Counted from the first letter of the stretch, positions 25,687-34,667 are shown. The stretch: 64,000 bases of DNA from UBA1181 sp045600225 (GCA_045600225.1 JAZRXL010000028.1:62001-126000), one strand, 5' to 3'. Notes: generated by a model from the letters alone, not told the origin. Numbers and translations are program-made.

Positions 25687-27312
25687 TTATTTAGATAATG
25701 CGATATTGAATGCATCTTCGTAGTACTGAATGAAATCGTTCCAAGAACATTTCTTTGCGAGAGCAACTGCTTTTTTCTTTGTGGCGTCGAACTCTGTTTT
25801 TTTCATGTTTGCAAGTTTTTTTATGTTCTCCTGGATTTCATCTGCTACAGCAAAATAGTTGCTATCTGTTCTGTGGATCACGGCAACTCCATTGGTAATG
25901 TCTACTGGCTCTTTTGAACACCATAAACCAAATCCTGCCAAGTCTGTTGTGATGGTAGGGACACCAAAAGCTGCACTCTCGAGTGGAGTATACCCCCAAG
26001 GCTCGTAGTATGAAGCAAAAACGGTAAGGTCAAGACCGATTAGCAAGTCATAATATGTCTTGTTGAATATTCCGTCGTTCCCATTTAGATAACTTGGCAC
26101 CAAGATTACTTTCACATTTTGATCATGGTCGTTCTCGAAGTGGAAAATCCTCATTGAGTGAAGAATCTGATCATCCATGAAATTGTATATCTCGTGAGTT
26201 ATATTTTTTCTGTAAACATTGAATTTTTCGTTTGGATCTGCTATCTTTTGTTGAAGATCTTTTCTCGCGCCTACATTCCAACCTGGAACTAAGACGAATG
26301 CGACAACCTCTTTCTTGAAATCAGGATCACACGCTACTATTTTTAGTGACTCCAAGAACAAATCGATACCTTTGTTCCTAAATTCGTAACGACCACCAGT
26401 TCCTATGAATACGGCATCTTCTGCTAATTCATATCCGAACAAACATTCTGCAACATTCCTCAATACCTTTTTTGCCTCTTTACGCATTTTTGTATATTGT
26501 GCACCTCTCGGAATGAAATCATCTTCAAAACCGTTTGGAGTCACAATGTCAGGGTTCTTGTCGAGAAGTTGTCCACACTCTTTTGCTGTAATCTCGCTGA
26601 CAGTGGTGAAACAGTCTGCTTGATTTGCGGCGTTTTTTTCAACAAGGTGTTTCGCGCGTACATTAAGTTCTCCAGCCATTTGGTCTCCGTGGTATCCAGA
26701 GAAGTATTGGTAAAGATCCTTGCCGTTGAAGCAGATGGAACGACCAACTGTTGTTGCGTGGGTGGTAAATAATGTCTTGATGTATGGGCAATGGATCTTT
26801 GTGTATAAAAGTCCAGATCCTGTCGTCCATTCATGATATTGCGCTACGATTTTTTTGTTCTCGATCTTGTTAAACTGACAAAAATCTTCAATGATTTTTG
26901 CTGCTGCATAGCCGAACAAAACTGATTCTCTGTAGTCTCCATATCCTTCAGTAGAGTCAACTTTAAAATGATCCCACATTTCGTATAAGAATGAGTTTGT
27001 CTCTTCGGAGAAAACTCTATGGTCGACTAATATGACAATAGGCTCGCCAGGAATATCCCAGTGACCTGCTCTTACTTTTATGTTTCGTTTGTTGCAATTG
27101 TCAACCCATTTCTTTAAAACGGATTTGTCCTCTTTGAAGAATATGTTTTCGTTTCCCTCAAAATCAGGACCGATATACATCAATTTGTCTCCGTGAATGG
27201 CATTCAAGGCCTTCGCTTGTGTAGATAGAACAGTATATATGCCTCCGATTTTGTTGCACACTTCCCAGCTAATTTCAAAAACGTAGTTTGGTTTATTCGT
27301 TTTCTTTTCCAT
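25687..27312 (-). CDS. Glycogen synthase, GT3-like
   Basis: 541 residues. FEISWEVCNKIGGIYTVLSTQAK near the N-terminus (nineteen of these quoted residues matter) resembles the eukaryote-type GT3 glycogen synthase opening rather than the bacterial GlgA KTGGL motif. Later conserved stretches are EWTTGSGLLY, ATTVGRSICFNG, GRYEFRNKGIDLFLESL and YEPWGYTPLESAAFGVPTIT. GT3 enzymes generally use UDP-glucose, so the donor here may be UDP-glucose (inference). It is the first gene of the glgP operon. A near-consensus TATATTCG lies about 30 nt upstream of the ATG. Confidence 0.88.
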   Translation of the reverse strand: MEKKTNKPNYVFEISWEVCNKIGGIYTVLSTQAKALNAIHGDKLMYIGPDFEGNENIFFKEDKSVLKKWVDNCNKRNIKVRAGHWDIPGEPIVILVDHRVFSEETNSFLYEMWDHFKVDSTEGYGDYRESVLFGYAAAKIIEDFCQFNKIENKKIVAQYHEWTTGSGLLYTKIHCPYIKTLFTTHATTVGRSICFNGKDLYQYFSGYHGDQMAGELNVRAKHLVEKNAANQADCFTTVSEITAKECGQLLDKNPDIVTPNGFEDDFIPRGAQYTKMRKEAKKVLRNVAECLFGYELAEDAVFIGTGGRYEFRNKGIDLFLESLKIVACDPDFKKEVVAFVLVPGWNVGARKDLQQKIADPNEKFNVYRKNITHEIYNFMDDQILHSMRIFHFENDHDQNVKVILVPSYLNGNDGIFNKTYYDLLIGLDLTVFASYYEPWGYTPLESAAFGVPTITTDLAGFGLWCSKEPVDITNGVAVIHRTDSNYFAVADEIQENIKKLANMKKTEFDATKKKAVALAKKCSWNDFIQYYEDAFNIALSK

Positions 27313-27341
27313 GCTTAATTCTTCAATTCTAAATTTGTGAG

Positions 27342-27349
27342 CGAATATA
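27342..27349 (-). promoter_or_regulatory. Near-consensus -7 box of the glycogen operon
   Basis: Minus-strand TATATTCG differs from TAnnTTTG at one base and lies 30 nt upstream of the synthase ATG. Confidence 0.45.
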
Positions 27350-27394
27350 ATAATTTTTTTTGTCTTTTAAAAGTTTTCTGTTCTTAAAATTTTG

Positions 27395-30148
27395 TTAATA
27401 CCATGTTGGATAGTCACTTGGGTCAGTTCTCTTTTCGTATTTCAAGTCTTGTAACATGGAAGAGTTGACACCAATATGGAAGTTGAAACCTTGATTGTAT
27501 CCGATAGGAATAAAATCAAGAGAAGCACTCCAACAATGAAGTTTCCTTCTGATTCCACAGGATGTATAAGACAATTCATGGTTTAGGAAATCATATCCGG
27601 AACTAATTGTGAAACTCCAGTTTTTCGAAAAGTTTATGTTGCCTGAGAAGTTGAGAGATTGGGTGAGTCTTCTGTCATATTCCAATGTCTCTTTGTTAAA
27701 TTTGTAGTTTCCGTAAGATACAGAGTAACTGACGTTTAAGTTCCAAGGTAGAGAAAATTCTTGGTATCCATCTGCATCCTCTTTTTTCATGTTCTTCTTG
27801 TCTTGGATGATCAATTGCTCTTCCATTAGATCATCGAGGTTTTCTGCGTCTGGATCTAGTTCATATTCTTCGTTTCCATCTTCGTCTTCTGTCTCTTTTT
27901 TCTTCTTGAACATGTAATTGTTGAACGTATAGTTAAAAGAGGTTCTCGCGTTTGTTAGGCGGAACAACCTTCCATTCCTTTCCCACTCAGATGTGGTGGA
28001 TTTATAAGGTGCTCCGTTTTCGTCTAGTTTGTATGTGTAGGGGCAGAAGCCTGCGGTTATGTTTAAGTTTATCTTTTTGGCGATCTTTAATCTTAAGTTG
28101 GCGTTTAGGTCAGACCAAGGAGCTTCGTCTTCTTCGGCAAAAAGATTGTAGCTTGTGTTGAGACCAAGGTTGTCAATTAAACTTATTTTCTTATATCCTG
28201 TAGAGTCTTTGTCTGATACCACTTTCATCTCTATATTGTTGGAGAGGCTTAAGTTGATGACACCTCCACCTCTACTCGTTGGTCCTCCGTAGTAGCCACC
28301 AGAAAAGTAACAGTATTGAACTGTGTCTATTGTGCCGTCTGCAAATCGACGGGTGTACTCGTCATAGTATGTTTGACCGAAGTGAGGCCATGGTTTTTCC
28401 ATCTTTGGAGAGAAAGAGAATGTTACGGATGGTTGCATCACGTGTCTGATCATGCTGATTTTCTTTCCCCATATAGGCTGGTAGAAACCATATAGTTGTG
28501 TGCTCAAACTGGCATTGGCACTCATGTCGTTAATGCGATAGAATCCATTCTCGTTGCGTTTTACAATCTTACCCTCTTGCTCATCCCAGTGTTGGTATGT
28601 CTTCCTAAAATACCATTTCTCATTATAACTTAGGGTTGGAGAGAAAATTAGGTATTTAAATAAGGTGTAAGAAGCTCCAATGGAAAACTGGTTTTTGATT
28701 CCATTGTTCCAATCGTTGAGAATGTTTGCTTCGAATAGTTTGTCTTGTTTTGTAGATATGTAATTGTCGAAATTCAATCCATAGGTTAGATATATCTTTT
28801 CAAACCATTTGTCTTTGCCTATCTTTTCCTTACGTTTGAATGGATAGATACGAGACATGCTAAGGTTTATCGAAGGTAATCTTAGGGAGATGGTGGAGTC
28901 GCTTTGTCTTTGATTCAATGTGAAGTTGGTTGTCAAAGAGAATGGCGACTCTGGAAATTTGTATGTGTAGTTTATACTCGATGATTTGTTGTTCTCTCCA
29001 TAAGTAGACGGATTGTAGTGAGAACTGGTGTTGTTTTTGTTATAGGAAGAAGATGTGAAGTTGATGGATGCAGAGAATGTGCTAAATGGATTTGCCTTAG
29101 CGTCTTGTGTATGAGTCCAGTCTATTTTCACGTCGTTGCTTTCTGTGTAGTCGGGTAGTGTTTTTTCGCTCGTTTTTGATGATTGAAAACCTACGTACAA
29201 GTTGCCAGAAAACTTGTATTTCTTTTTATATCTTGAGGTCGCATTTAGGGCCCAGGATCCTTTCGTGTAGATGTCGCCTCTAATTGCCAAGTCGCAATAG
29301 TCGTTGATGGCTAGGTAGTAACCTCCATTTCTAAGATAAAAACCTCTGGACGACTCTTCTCCGAACGTCGGCATTAAAATACCTGAAGAGTAGCTGTCGG
29401 TGAAAGGGAAAAAACCGAAAGGCAACGCAAGAGGAAGGGGAACATCTGCAATTACGAGATATGCAGGTCCAGCAACAATATATTCGTTTGGCTTTACTTT
29501 TGCTTTGGTCAAATTTAAGTAGAAGTGAGGATGCTCGTGATCGTCGCATGTAGTGTACTTTCCATTCTTCATCAAGAATGTGTTATCCTCCAATTTTTTC
29601 GCTTTCTCGCTTGTAACGTAACCTTCTCCCTGTTGGGTGACGACATTGCGAATTAACCCTTTTTTTGATTTGAAATTAAAATCTATGCTCTCAGATTCGT
29701 AACTGTCGGCTCCGTCTTTGAAGACGGGTTTGCCAATAAGGGCTCCTGTGGAATCGACTCCTGGTCTTGCATGAACCATATCGCTGTCGGTTCGCAATTC
29801 AATATGGTCGGAGGTTAACTCCATTGTTTGGTATTTGACATTGGCCTCACCGAATAGGAAAGCATGTCCATCGGCATAAAAAACGATGGAGTCTTTTGCT
29901 GAGTAACGAACAATGTCTTCGATGGCATCTCGTGAATACTTTCTTTTGGGTTCCGGCATCTTCGTCGAGTCTTTGACTTGAGTTGCGGAAACAATTGCTT
30001 TTGTGGAGTCTGTGTTGTTCTTTAAATTGACAGAAATGGAGTCTTTTATCTCTTTTGACAGGTCGTTTTCTGCCCATACTTGCATATGGCTGATAGCCAT
30101 AAAGAATAGGAGGGCAGTCAGTAGTTTATGTATATATTTCTGTATCAA
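27395..30148 (-). CDS. lptD: LptD-like LPS-assembly outer-membrane protein
   Basis: Outer-membrane barrel that inserts lipopolysaccharide, here about 917 residues. After a signal peptide (KLLTALLFFMAISHMQVWA), an OstA/LptA-like domain with DSIVFYADGHAFLFGEANVK and YQTMELTSDHIELRTDSD is followed by a long region of alternating strands rich in aromatic residues ending in SDYPTWY. The reading frame continues to a GTG at 30220, but a TAAATTTG promoter box lies within that extension. The TTG at 30148 gives a complete signal peptide and is the preferred start; the next ATG (30100) would leave too short a signal. The family call is firm, the start less so. Confidence 0.88.
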   Translation of the reverse strand: MIQKYIHKLLTALLFFMAISHMQVWAENDLSKEIKDSISVNLKNNTDSTKAIVSATQVKDSTKMPEPKRKYSRDAIEDIVRYSAKDSIVFYADGHAFLFGEANVKYQTMELTSDHIELRTDSDMVHARPGVDSTGALIGKPVFKDGADSYESESIDFNFKSKKGLIRNVVTQQGEGYVTSEKAKKLEDNTFLMKNGKYTTCDDHEHPHFYLNLTKAKVKPNEYIVAGPAYLVIADVPLPLALPFGFFPFTDSYSSGILMPTFGEESSRGFYLRNGGYYLAINDYCDLAIRGDIYTKGSWALNATSRYKKKYKFSGNLYVGFQSSKTSEKTLPDYTESNDVKIDWTHTQDAKANPFSTFSASINFTSSSYNKNNTSSHYNPSTYGENNKSSSINYTYKFPESPFSLTTNFTLNQRQSDSTISLRLPSINLSMSRIYPFKRKEKIGKDKWFEKIYLTYGLNFDNYISTKQDKLFEANILNDWNNGIKNQFSIGASYTLFKYLIFSPTLSYNEKWYFRKTYQHWDEQEGKIVKRNENGFYRINDMSANASLSTQLYGFYQPIWGKKISMIRHVMQPSVTFSFSPKMEKPWPHFGQTYYDEYTRRFADGTIDTVQYCYFSGGYYGGPTSRGGGVINLSLSNNIEMKVVSDKDSTGYKKISLIDNLGLNTSYNLFAEEDEAPWSDLNANLRLKIAKKINLNITAGFCPYTYKLDENGAPYKSTTSEWERNGRLFRLTNARTSFNYTFNNYMFKKKKETEDEDGNEEYELDPDAENLDDLMEEQLIIQDKKNMKKEDADGYQEFSLPWNLNVSYSVSYGNYKFNKETLEYDRRLTQSLNFSGNINFSKNWSFTISSGYDFLNHELSYTSCGIRRKLHCWSASLDFIPIGYNQGFNFHIGVNSSMLQDLKYEKRTDPSDYPTWY

Positions 30149-30186
30149 AAGATTAAATATAATTATTTTTGTACTCCACTTAGGTG

Positions 30187-30194
30187 CAAATTTA
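30187..30194 (-). promoter_or_regulatory. -7 box of lptD
   Basis: Minus-strand TAAATTTG matches TAnnTTTG. It lies back-to-back with the amidase -7 box, separated by only 14 nt. Confidence 0.7.
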
Positions 30195-30208
30195 CGAATA
30201 ATTTTTGC

Positions 30209-30216
30209 TAAATTTG
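30209..30216 (+). promoter_or_regulatory. -7 box of the amidase/MlaD unit
   Basis: Plus-strand TAAATTTG matches TAnnTTTG, 28 nt upstream of ATG 30244. The two divergent promoters are too close for two polymerases to bind at once. Confidence 0.7.
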
Positions 30217-30243
30217 CCACTGAATTATTAAAAATGGAATTTG

Positions 30244-31446
30244 ATGAAGAATTCTTTTGGATTTTTAAGGTTTTTATGCTTGACCGTTGCTTTTCTTTGT
30301 TTTTCGGGCTATGCTTATTCTTCTGATAAACCGTTTGTTGTTGTTATTGATGCGGGACATGGAGGAAAGGATGCTGGCGCAATTGGTTATACTTTAAAAC
30401 TACAAGAAAAATCGGTAAACTTAAAGACGGCTCTCAAATTGGGCGCTTTGTTGGAAAAAGAGCCTGGTGTGAAGGTTATTTACACTAGGAAGAAGGATGT
30501 TTTTATTCCGTTAGACGACAGAGCGCAAATTGCAAATAGGGCAAAGGCAGATCTCTTCATTTCCATTCATACGAATGCTGCGGAAAATCGTTCGGCAAAA
30601 GGAACAGAGACCTTTACGGTTGGATCTTCTTCTGCGAACCTTGAGGTGGCTATGAGGGAGAACTCGGTAATTTTATACGAGTCGGATTATAAGACCAAAT
30701 ACAAAGGGTTCGATAATAGCTCTGAGTCTTATATAATGTTTGATTACATCCAATCAAAGTATATTGAGCAAAGCGTAGGGTTCGCTTCTACTATTGAAAA
30801 ACAATTCTCTGATATGAAGAGATCTAGTAGGGGAGTGAAACAAGCAGGTTTCTGGGTGTTGAAACAAACCTCTATGCCTGCGGTATTGGTTGAGTTGGGG
30901 TATATATCCAACAAGGAAGAGGAGGCTTATTTGAGTAAGGATTCGTCTCTTGATAAGTTTGCGGAAGCTTTGCACAAGGCCTTTGTTTCTTACAAGAAAA
31001 AACATGACAAGAAGGATGGCACTACATATCAGGAAGAGGTGAAAAAGAATCTTGCTAATGATGGGGGTGGCCAATCTGAAGCGACTAAAAAGGATAAGGA
31101 TACTTCGATTGTAAAGGTAGATACGACAAAGAGTGAACAGAAAGTGGATGATGGGAAAAACGAAACGGACAAAAAAGTTGATGTGATTCGTTACGCTGTT
31201 CAATTCTGCAGTTCAAGTACGAGGAAACCTTTGGATTGTAAGGATTTTAAAGGTTTTGTTCCTGCAAAGGAGTATGTGGAAACTGGTACATATAAATATA
31301 AGTATGTATATGGTTCAGAGAAAACTTTTCAAGATGGATTGAAATTAAGGGATGAAGTAAAAAAGAAGTTCCCAGATGCGTTTCTTGTTGTAATAAAAAA
31401 TGGAGTGAAATTATCAACAAGTGAAGCGCGCAATTATTATAAATGA
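30244..31446 (+). CDS. N-acetylmuramoyl-L-alanine amidase (Amidase_3) with C-terminal SPOR-like region
   Basis: Cleaves the amide bond between MurNAc and the stem peptide, for septum splitting. The start ATG 30244 is preferred over the adjacent TTG. A signal peptide (about 1-27) precedes the Amidase_3 domain with zinc ligands in VIDAGHGGKDAGA, ADLFISIHTNAAE and the catalytic glutamate in VLVELGYISNKEEEA. A lysine/aspartate-rich linker (about 265-310) joins a C-terminal region beginning YAVQFCSSSTRK that resembles a SPOR peptidoglycan-binding domain. 400 residues. The next gene starts 13 nt after its stop. Confidence 0.92.
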   Translation: MKNSFGFLRFLCLTVAFLCFSGYAYSSDKPFVVVIDAGHGGKDAGAIGYTLKLQEKSVNLKTALKLGALLEKEPGVKVIYTRKKDVFIPLDDRAQIANRAKADLFISIHTNAAENRSAKGTETFTVGSSSANLEVAMRENSVILYESDYKTKYKGFDNSSESYIMFDYIQSKYIEQSVGFASTIEKQFSDMKRSSRGVKQAGFWVLKQTSMPAVLVELGYISNKEEEAYLSKDSSLDKFAEALHKAFVSYKKKHDKKDGTTYQEEVKKNLANDGGGQSEATKKDKDTSIVKVDTTKSEQKVDDGKNETDKKVDVIRYAVQFCSSSTRKPLDCKDFKGFVPAKEYVETGTYKYKYVYGSEKTFQDGLKLRDEVKKKFPDAFLVVIKNGVKLSTSEARNYYK

Positions 31447-31459
31447 AAAATTTAAGGGT

Positions 31460-32371
31460 ATGGAATTTAAAATTACGAAGGAGTTTAAAATTGGGTTGTG
31501 GGTAGTCATCACAATAGCATTGACTTTTTTTGGTGTTAATTACTTAAAAGGTATTAATATCTTTCATCCAACCAACTATTATTATTTGAAGTTTAGCCAT
31601 ATTAACGGATTGGTGGAAACAAATCCAGTTAATATAAAAGGTTACAAGGTTGGATTGGTTCAGGAGATCATTTACGATTATGATAATCCGAGTTCGGATG
31701 TAGTAGTTGTTTTGCAGGTAGACGATGATTTGAAGATTCCTGTAAACACTCGCGCTGGTTTGGTGTCGGGATTGTTAGGAAGTCCTTCTATTGAGTTGTA
31801 TATGGATGCCAATAGTCCGGCAAATGGATATTTTCAGAAAGGTGATACGATACCTTCGTATGTTGATGATGGCGTGATGAATGCGATTACGGCAGAGTTG
31901 ATGCCAAGAATCCAATCCATTATCCCTCAATTGGATTCGTTGATGGCTTCGTTGCAACTTATAGCAGAAAATAAGGCTATTGAAAAATCGTTGGCGAATA
32001 TTCAAGTTATCACAACTAACCTAAAAGGTACTACTGCCAGCTTCAATAAAATCATGGATCAGGATGTTCCCGAATTGTTAGGCAATGCCAATTCTGTAAT
32101 GAAAAAGTTTGATAAGGTTGGTGACGGTCTTTCCAGAGTTGATTTTAATAAGACTGTTAATCAGTTGAATCAAACCTTGGCGAGTGTACAGGGGGTTACT
32201 GACAAGTTGAATCGTGGAGAGGGCTCTTTAGGCTTGTTGTTGAATGACAAGGGATTGTATAATAATATTAATACCACAGTTGGAAGTGCAAACGATTTGT
32301 TGGTTGATTTGAAAGCTAATCCAAAACGTTATGTTCATTTCTCCTTGGTTAATAGAGATAAAGAAAAATAA
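31460..32371 (+). CDS. MCE/MlaD family lipid-transport protein
   Basis: 303 residues from ATG 31460; an upstream in-frame ATG would begin inside the amidase gene. One N-terminal membrane helix (IGLWVVITIALTFFGVNYL, about 11-29) anchors a periplasmic MCE domain with INGLVETNPVNIKGYKVGLV and GLVSGLLGSPSIELYMD, followed by a long helical tail with repeated Asn/Gln/Leu. MCE proteins bring phospholipids between membranes together with an ABC transporter, which is not encoded next to it here. Its pairing with the amidase is common in Bacteroidota. Confidence 0.9.
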   Translation: MEFKITKEFKIGLWVVITIALTFFGVNYLKGINIFHPTNYYYLKFSHINGLVETNPVNIKGYKVGLVQEIIYDYDNPSSDVVVVLQVDDDLKIPVNTRAGLVSGLLGSPSIELYMDANSPANGYFQKGDTIPSYVDDGVMNAITAELMPRIQSIIPQLDSLMASLQLIAENKAIEKSLANIQVITTNLKGTTASFNKIMDQDVPELLGNANSVMKKFDKVGDGLSRVDFNKTVNQLNQTLASVQGVTDKLNRGEGSLGLLLNDKGLYNNINTTVGSANDLLVDLKANPKRYVHFSLVNRDKEK

Positions 32372-32389
32372 TTTAGAATCATTCTAAAT
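32371..32389. repeat. Perfect 9-bp palindrome with one central base
   Basis: ATTTAGAAT-C-ATTCTAAAT begins at the last base of the mlaD-like stop codon. It could be a protein-binding site or a weak terminator stem; no T-run follows directly. Confidence 0.5.
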
Positions 32390-32399
32390 AGATTGTTTT

Positions 32400-32486
32400 T
32401 GCCAAATCTGTTGGCATGAATAAAAACCTTAAAATATTGGTGTTTGATATGTTTTTATATGGAAACATTCAGATGCCAATTTTTTT
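32400..32486 (+). promoter_or_regulatory. Alternative hairpins before dnaA (possible attenuator)
   Basis: TTGGCA at 32411-32416 can pair with TGCCAA upstream (32400-32405) or, as part of TTGGCATGAAT (32411-32421), with ATTC-AG-ATGCCAA (32467-32479), which is followed immediately by seven T. The two foldings are mutually exclusive, as in an anti-terminator/terminator switch. The distal stem has a large (45 nt) AT-rich loop, so it may be weak. Speculative. Confidence 0.35.
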
Positions 32487-32640
32487 ATAAATTACCTAAA
32501 ATCAGTAATTTAAAAGGAATGGGCTGTCGTAAGTGTTTGAATATTAAGGCGAATTGTGTAAATGTTTAATTTTCAAGTATTTATTTTGTTTTTTGAATAA
32601 CCAAATTTTTCTTTGTGTTTTTTTTTGAATAAAAAAAGTA
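32487..32640. other. AT-rich intergenic DNA upstream of dnaA without gene or DnaA boxes
   Basis: No open frame of note and no TTATCCACA-like DnaA boxes are visible, so it does not look like oriC. Poly-T and poly-A tracts dominate. Confidence 0.5.
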
Positions 32641-32648
32641 GATATTTG
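32641..32648 (+). promoter_or_regulatory. Near-consensus -7 box of dnaA
   Basis: GATATTTG differs from TAnnTTTG at the first base. If real, transcription starts near 32654, which favours the ATG at 32675 over that at 32651. Confidence 0.45.
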
Positions 32649-32674
32649 CGATGCAAAGAAAAAAACAGAATTTT

Positions 32675-34054
32675 ATGAACGAGTATCGTGATAGTGTTCC
32701 TGAATGTGAACTTTTGTGGAATAAATGTCTTTCGATTATAAAAGACAATATCTCCGAGCAGGAGTTTACAACATGGTTTGAGCCGATTGTGGCAGAGAGT
32801 TGGGTGGATCAGACGTTGACACTACAAGTTCCAAGTAATTTCTACGCGGAATTCGTAGATGTTCACTATCTAGGGTTGATGAAGTTGACATTTGACCGAG
32901 TAATGGGTCCAGGAACTAAGTTGATTTACAGCATTATGGCGGAGAGCGTCCAAAAGACGAAGATTAAGGTTGCTCCTTCGCAAACTGCAAATTCCCCATT
33001 TAACCCTTTTGTTTCGAAAGTAAAGCCTACGATAGAGCCTCAGTTGAATCCTAATTATTCATTTGAGACTTTTGTGGAGGGCGCATGTAATAAAATGGGT
33101 AAAGAGGCAGGCTTGTCAGTTGCTGCATCTCCGTACAAAAACACATTTAGTCCATTATTCATATATGGAGGATCCGGTTTAGGAAAGACGCATTTGGTGC
33201 AGGCTATTGGATGGGAAATATTAAAGAAATTCCCAGAGAAAAATGTTCTTTACGTAGATGCTAATAGATTCCAACTGCAATATACGGATGCACATTTAAG
33301 CAATAAGGTAAATGAGTTCTTAAACTTTTACCAGCAGATGGATGTGTTAATCGTTGATGATATTCAGTTCTTCTCGGGAAGACCTGGAACTCAAAATGTA
33401 TTCTTCCAAATATTCAATTATCTACAGCAGCAAGGCAAGCAGATAATACTTACTTCTGATTGCTCTCCTAAAATGCTTCAGGGTCTTGAAGAAAGAATCT
33501 TGAGCCGTTTCAGATGGGGATTGACCGTTGAGTTGGAGGCTCCTTCTCAGTCAACTCGTATGCAGATCCTTCAGTCGAAGATTAGAAATGAAGGTTTGCT
33601 AATCCCTGAAAATGTGGTTGAATACATTGCTCAGAATGTAACTGAAAACATTCGTGAGTTAGAGGGTGTGATTGTTTCTTTGCTTGCACAATCAACTTTA
33701 ACGAAGGCTGAGATTAATATTGAGTTGGCAGAAAAGGTTATTGGTAGAATTGTTGATGTGACAGAAAAGACAATCTCTATTCAATATATCCAAAAGTTGG
33801 TTTGTGACTATTTCAGACTCGATGCTAATGATATTCAGACAAAGTCGAGAAAGAGAGAAGTGGTACAAGCTCGACAAATTGCAATGTATCTTTCAAGAAA
33901 ATATACAAAGAATTCTTTGTCTTCCATTGGTGAACAAATAGGTAAGCGTGACCATGCTACTGTATTGTACGCATGCAATGCAGTATCTGATTTGTTGAAA
34001 TTCGATAAAAGTTTTAGACAAAGTTTGGATTCGATAGAGAATTCCTTAAAATAA
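32675..34054 (+). CDS. dnaA: Chromosomal replication initiator protein DnaA
   Basis: Opens the origin in an ATP-dependent way. Domain I begins at CELLWNKCLSIIKDNISEQE, the short linker ends near FNPFVSKVKP, and the AAA+ domain has Walker A GGSGLGKTH and Walker B VLIVDDIQFFSG. Domain IV ends with the DnaA-box-binding helix KRDHATVLYACNAV. The start ATG 32675 gives 459 residues; ATG 32651 lies almost on the putative -7 box. Bacteroidota often carry dnaA away from the origin, and no box cluster is seen here. Confidence 0.96.
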   Translation: MNEYRDSVPECELLWNKCLSIIKDNISEQEFTTWFEPIVAESWVDQTLTLQVPSNFYAEFVDVHYLGLMKLTFDRVMGPGTKLIYSIMAESVQKTKIKVAPSQTANSPFNPFVSKVKPTIEPQLNPNYSFETFVEGACNKMGKEAGLSVAASPYKNTFSPLFIYGGSGLGKTHLVQAIGWEILKKFPEKNVLYVDANRFQLQYTDAHLSNKVNEFLNFYQQMDVLIVDDIQFFSGRPGTQNVFFQIFNYLQQQGKQIILTSDCSPKMLQGLEERILSRFRWGLTVELEAPSQSTRMQILQSKIRNEGLLIPENVVEYIAQNVTENIRELEGVIVSLLAQSTLTKAEINIELAEKVIGRIVDVTEKTISIQYIQKLVCDYFRLDANDIQTKSRKREVVQARQIAMYLSRKYTKNSLSSIGEQIGKRDHATVLYACNAVSDLLKFDKSFRQSLDSIENSLK

Positions 34055-34058
34055 TTTC

Positions 34059-34066
34059 TATATTTG
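34059..34066 (+). promoter_or_regulatory. -7 box of the pRiA4b ORF-3-like gene
   Basis: TATATTTG matches TAnnTTTG just after the dnaA stop and 25 nt before ATG 34092, so this gene need not depend on dnaA transcription. Confidence 0.7.
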
Positions 34067-34091
34067 TAGCTGTAAAATATTTGATTTTGTT

Positions 34092-34646
34092 ATGGTATAT
34101 AAGTTTATTCTTTTATCCGATGAAGTGGATGACTTCGTTCGCGAAATCCATATTGATTCTGAGGCTACATTCTTAGATTTACACGACATTATATTAAAGT
34201 CTGTTGGTTACAATAATGATCAGCCGACTTCTTTCTTTGTCTGTGATGAAGATTGGGAGAAAGAGACCGAGATCACACAGGTGGAGATGGATACAGCTTC
34301 CGATGTAGATAGCTACATTATGGAGGACACAAAGTTGGAGGAGTTTATGGATGATGAAGGACAAAAGTTGATGTTTGTCTTTGATTATTTGAATGAGCGC
34401 TCTTTCTTTATGGAATTGAAGTCTATAATTACAAATAAAGAATTGGATGAGGCAGTATGTAAGGTGTCGAAAGGAAAGGCTCCCGTTCAGGTTTTGGACG
34501 GATTGTTCTTCGATGATGCTGCTTTAGCAAAGAAAAACTCGTCATTTTCGTTTGACGATGAGTCTGAAGACTTCTTGGAGGGAGAAGGATTCAACGACGA
34601 TGAATTAGATGGTTTAAGTATAAATGATAGTCTTTACGGAGAGTAG
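34092..34646 (+). CDS. pRiA4b ORF-3-like / TnpR-passenger family protein
   Basis: 184 residues, strongly acidic. VYKFILLSDEVDDFVREIHI, TFLDLHDIILKSVGY, SFFVCDEDWEKETEI, and LEEFMDDEGQKLMFVFDYLNE match the family named after plasmid pRiA4b ORF-3, also found as IS passenger genes but common as a stand-alone chromosomal gene in Bacteroidota. The C-terminal 45 residues are mostly Asp, Glu, Ser and Phe and look disordered. The function is unknown. A hairpin terminator overlaps its stop codon. Confidence 0.85.
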   Translation: MVYKFILLSDEVDDFVREIHIDSEATFLDLHDIILKSVGYNNDQPTSFFVCDEDWEKETEITQVEMDTASDVDSYIMEDTKLEEFMDDEGQKLMFVFDYLNERSFFMELKSIITNKELDEAVCKVSKGKAPVQVLDGLFFDDAALAKKNSSFSFDDESEDFLEGEGFNDDELDGLSINDSLYGE

Positions 34647-34667
34647 TGTTGCTACTCTCCCTCTTTT
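34638..34667 (+). terminator. Terminator overlapping a stop codon
   Basis: GGAGAGTAG (34638-34646, containing the TAG stop) pairs with CTACTCTCC (34652-34660), followed by CTCTTTT. Confidence 0.8.

Noticed and set aside
32372..32674. Possible oriC next to dnaA
   Set aside because: No cluster of TTATCCACA-like boxes on either strand; the only TTATCCAC-like string noticed is inside tmk near 2850. Being next to dnaA is not enough in this phylum.
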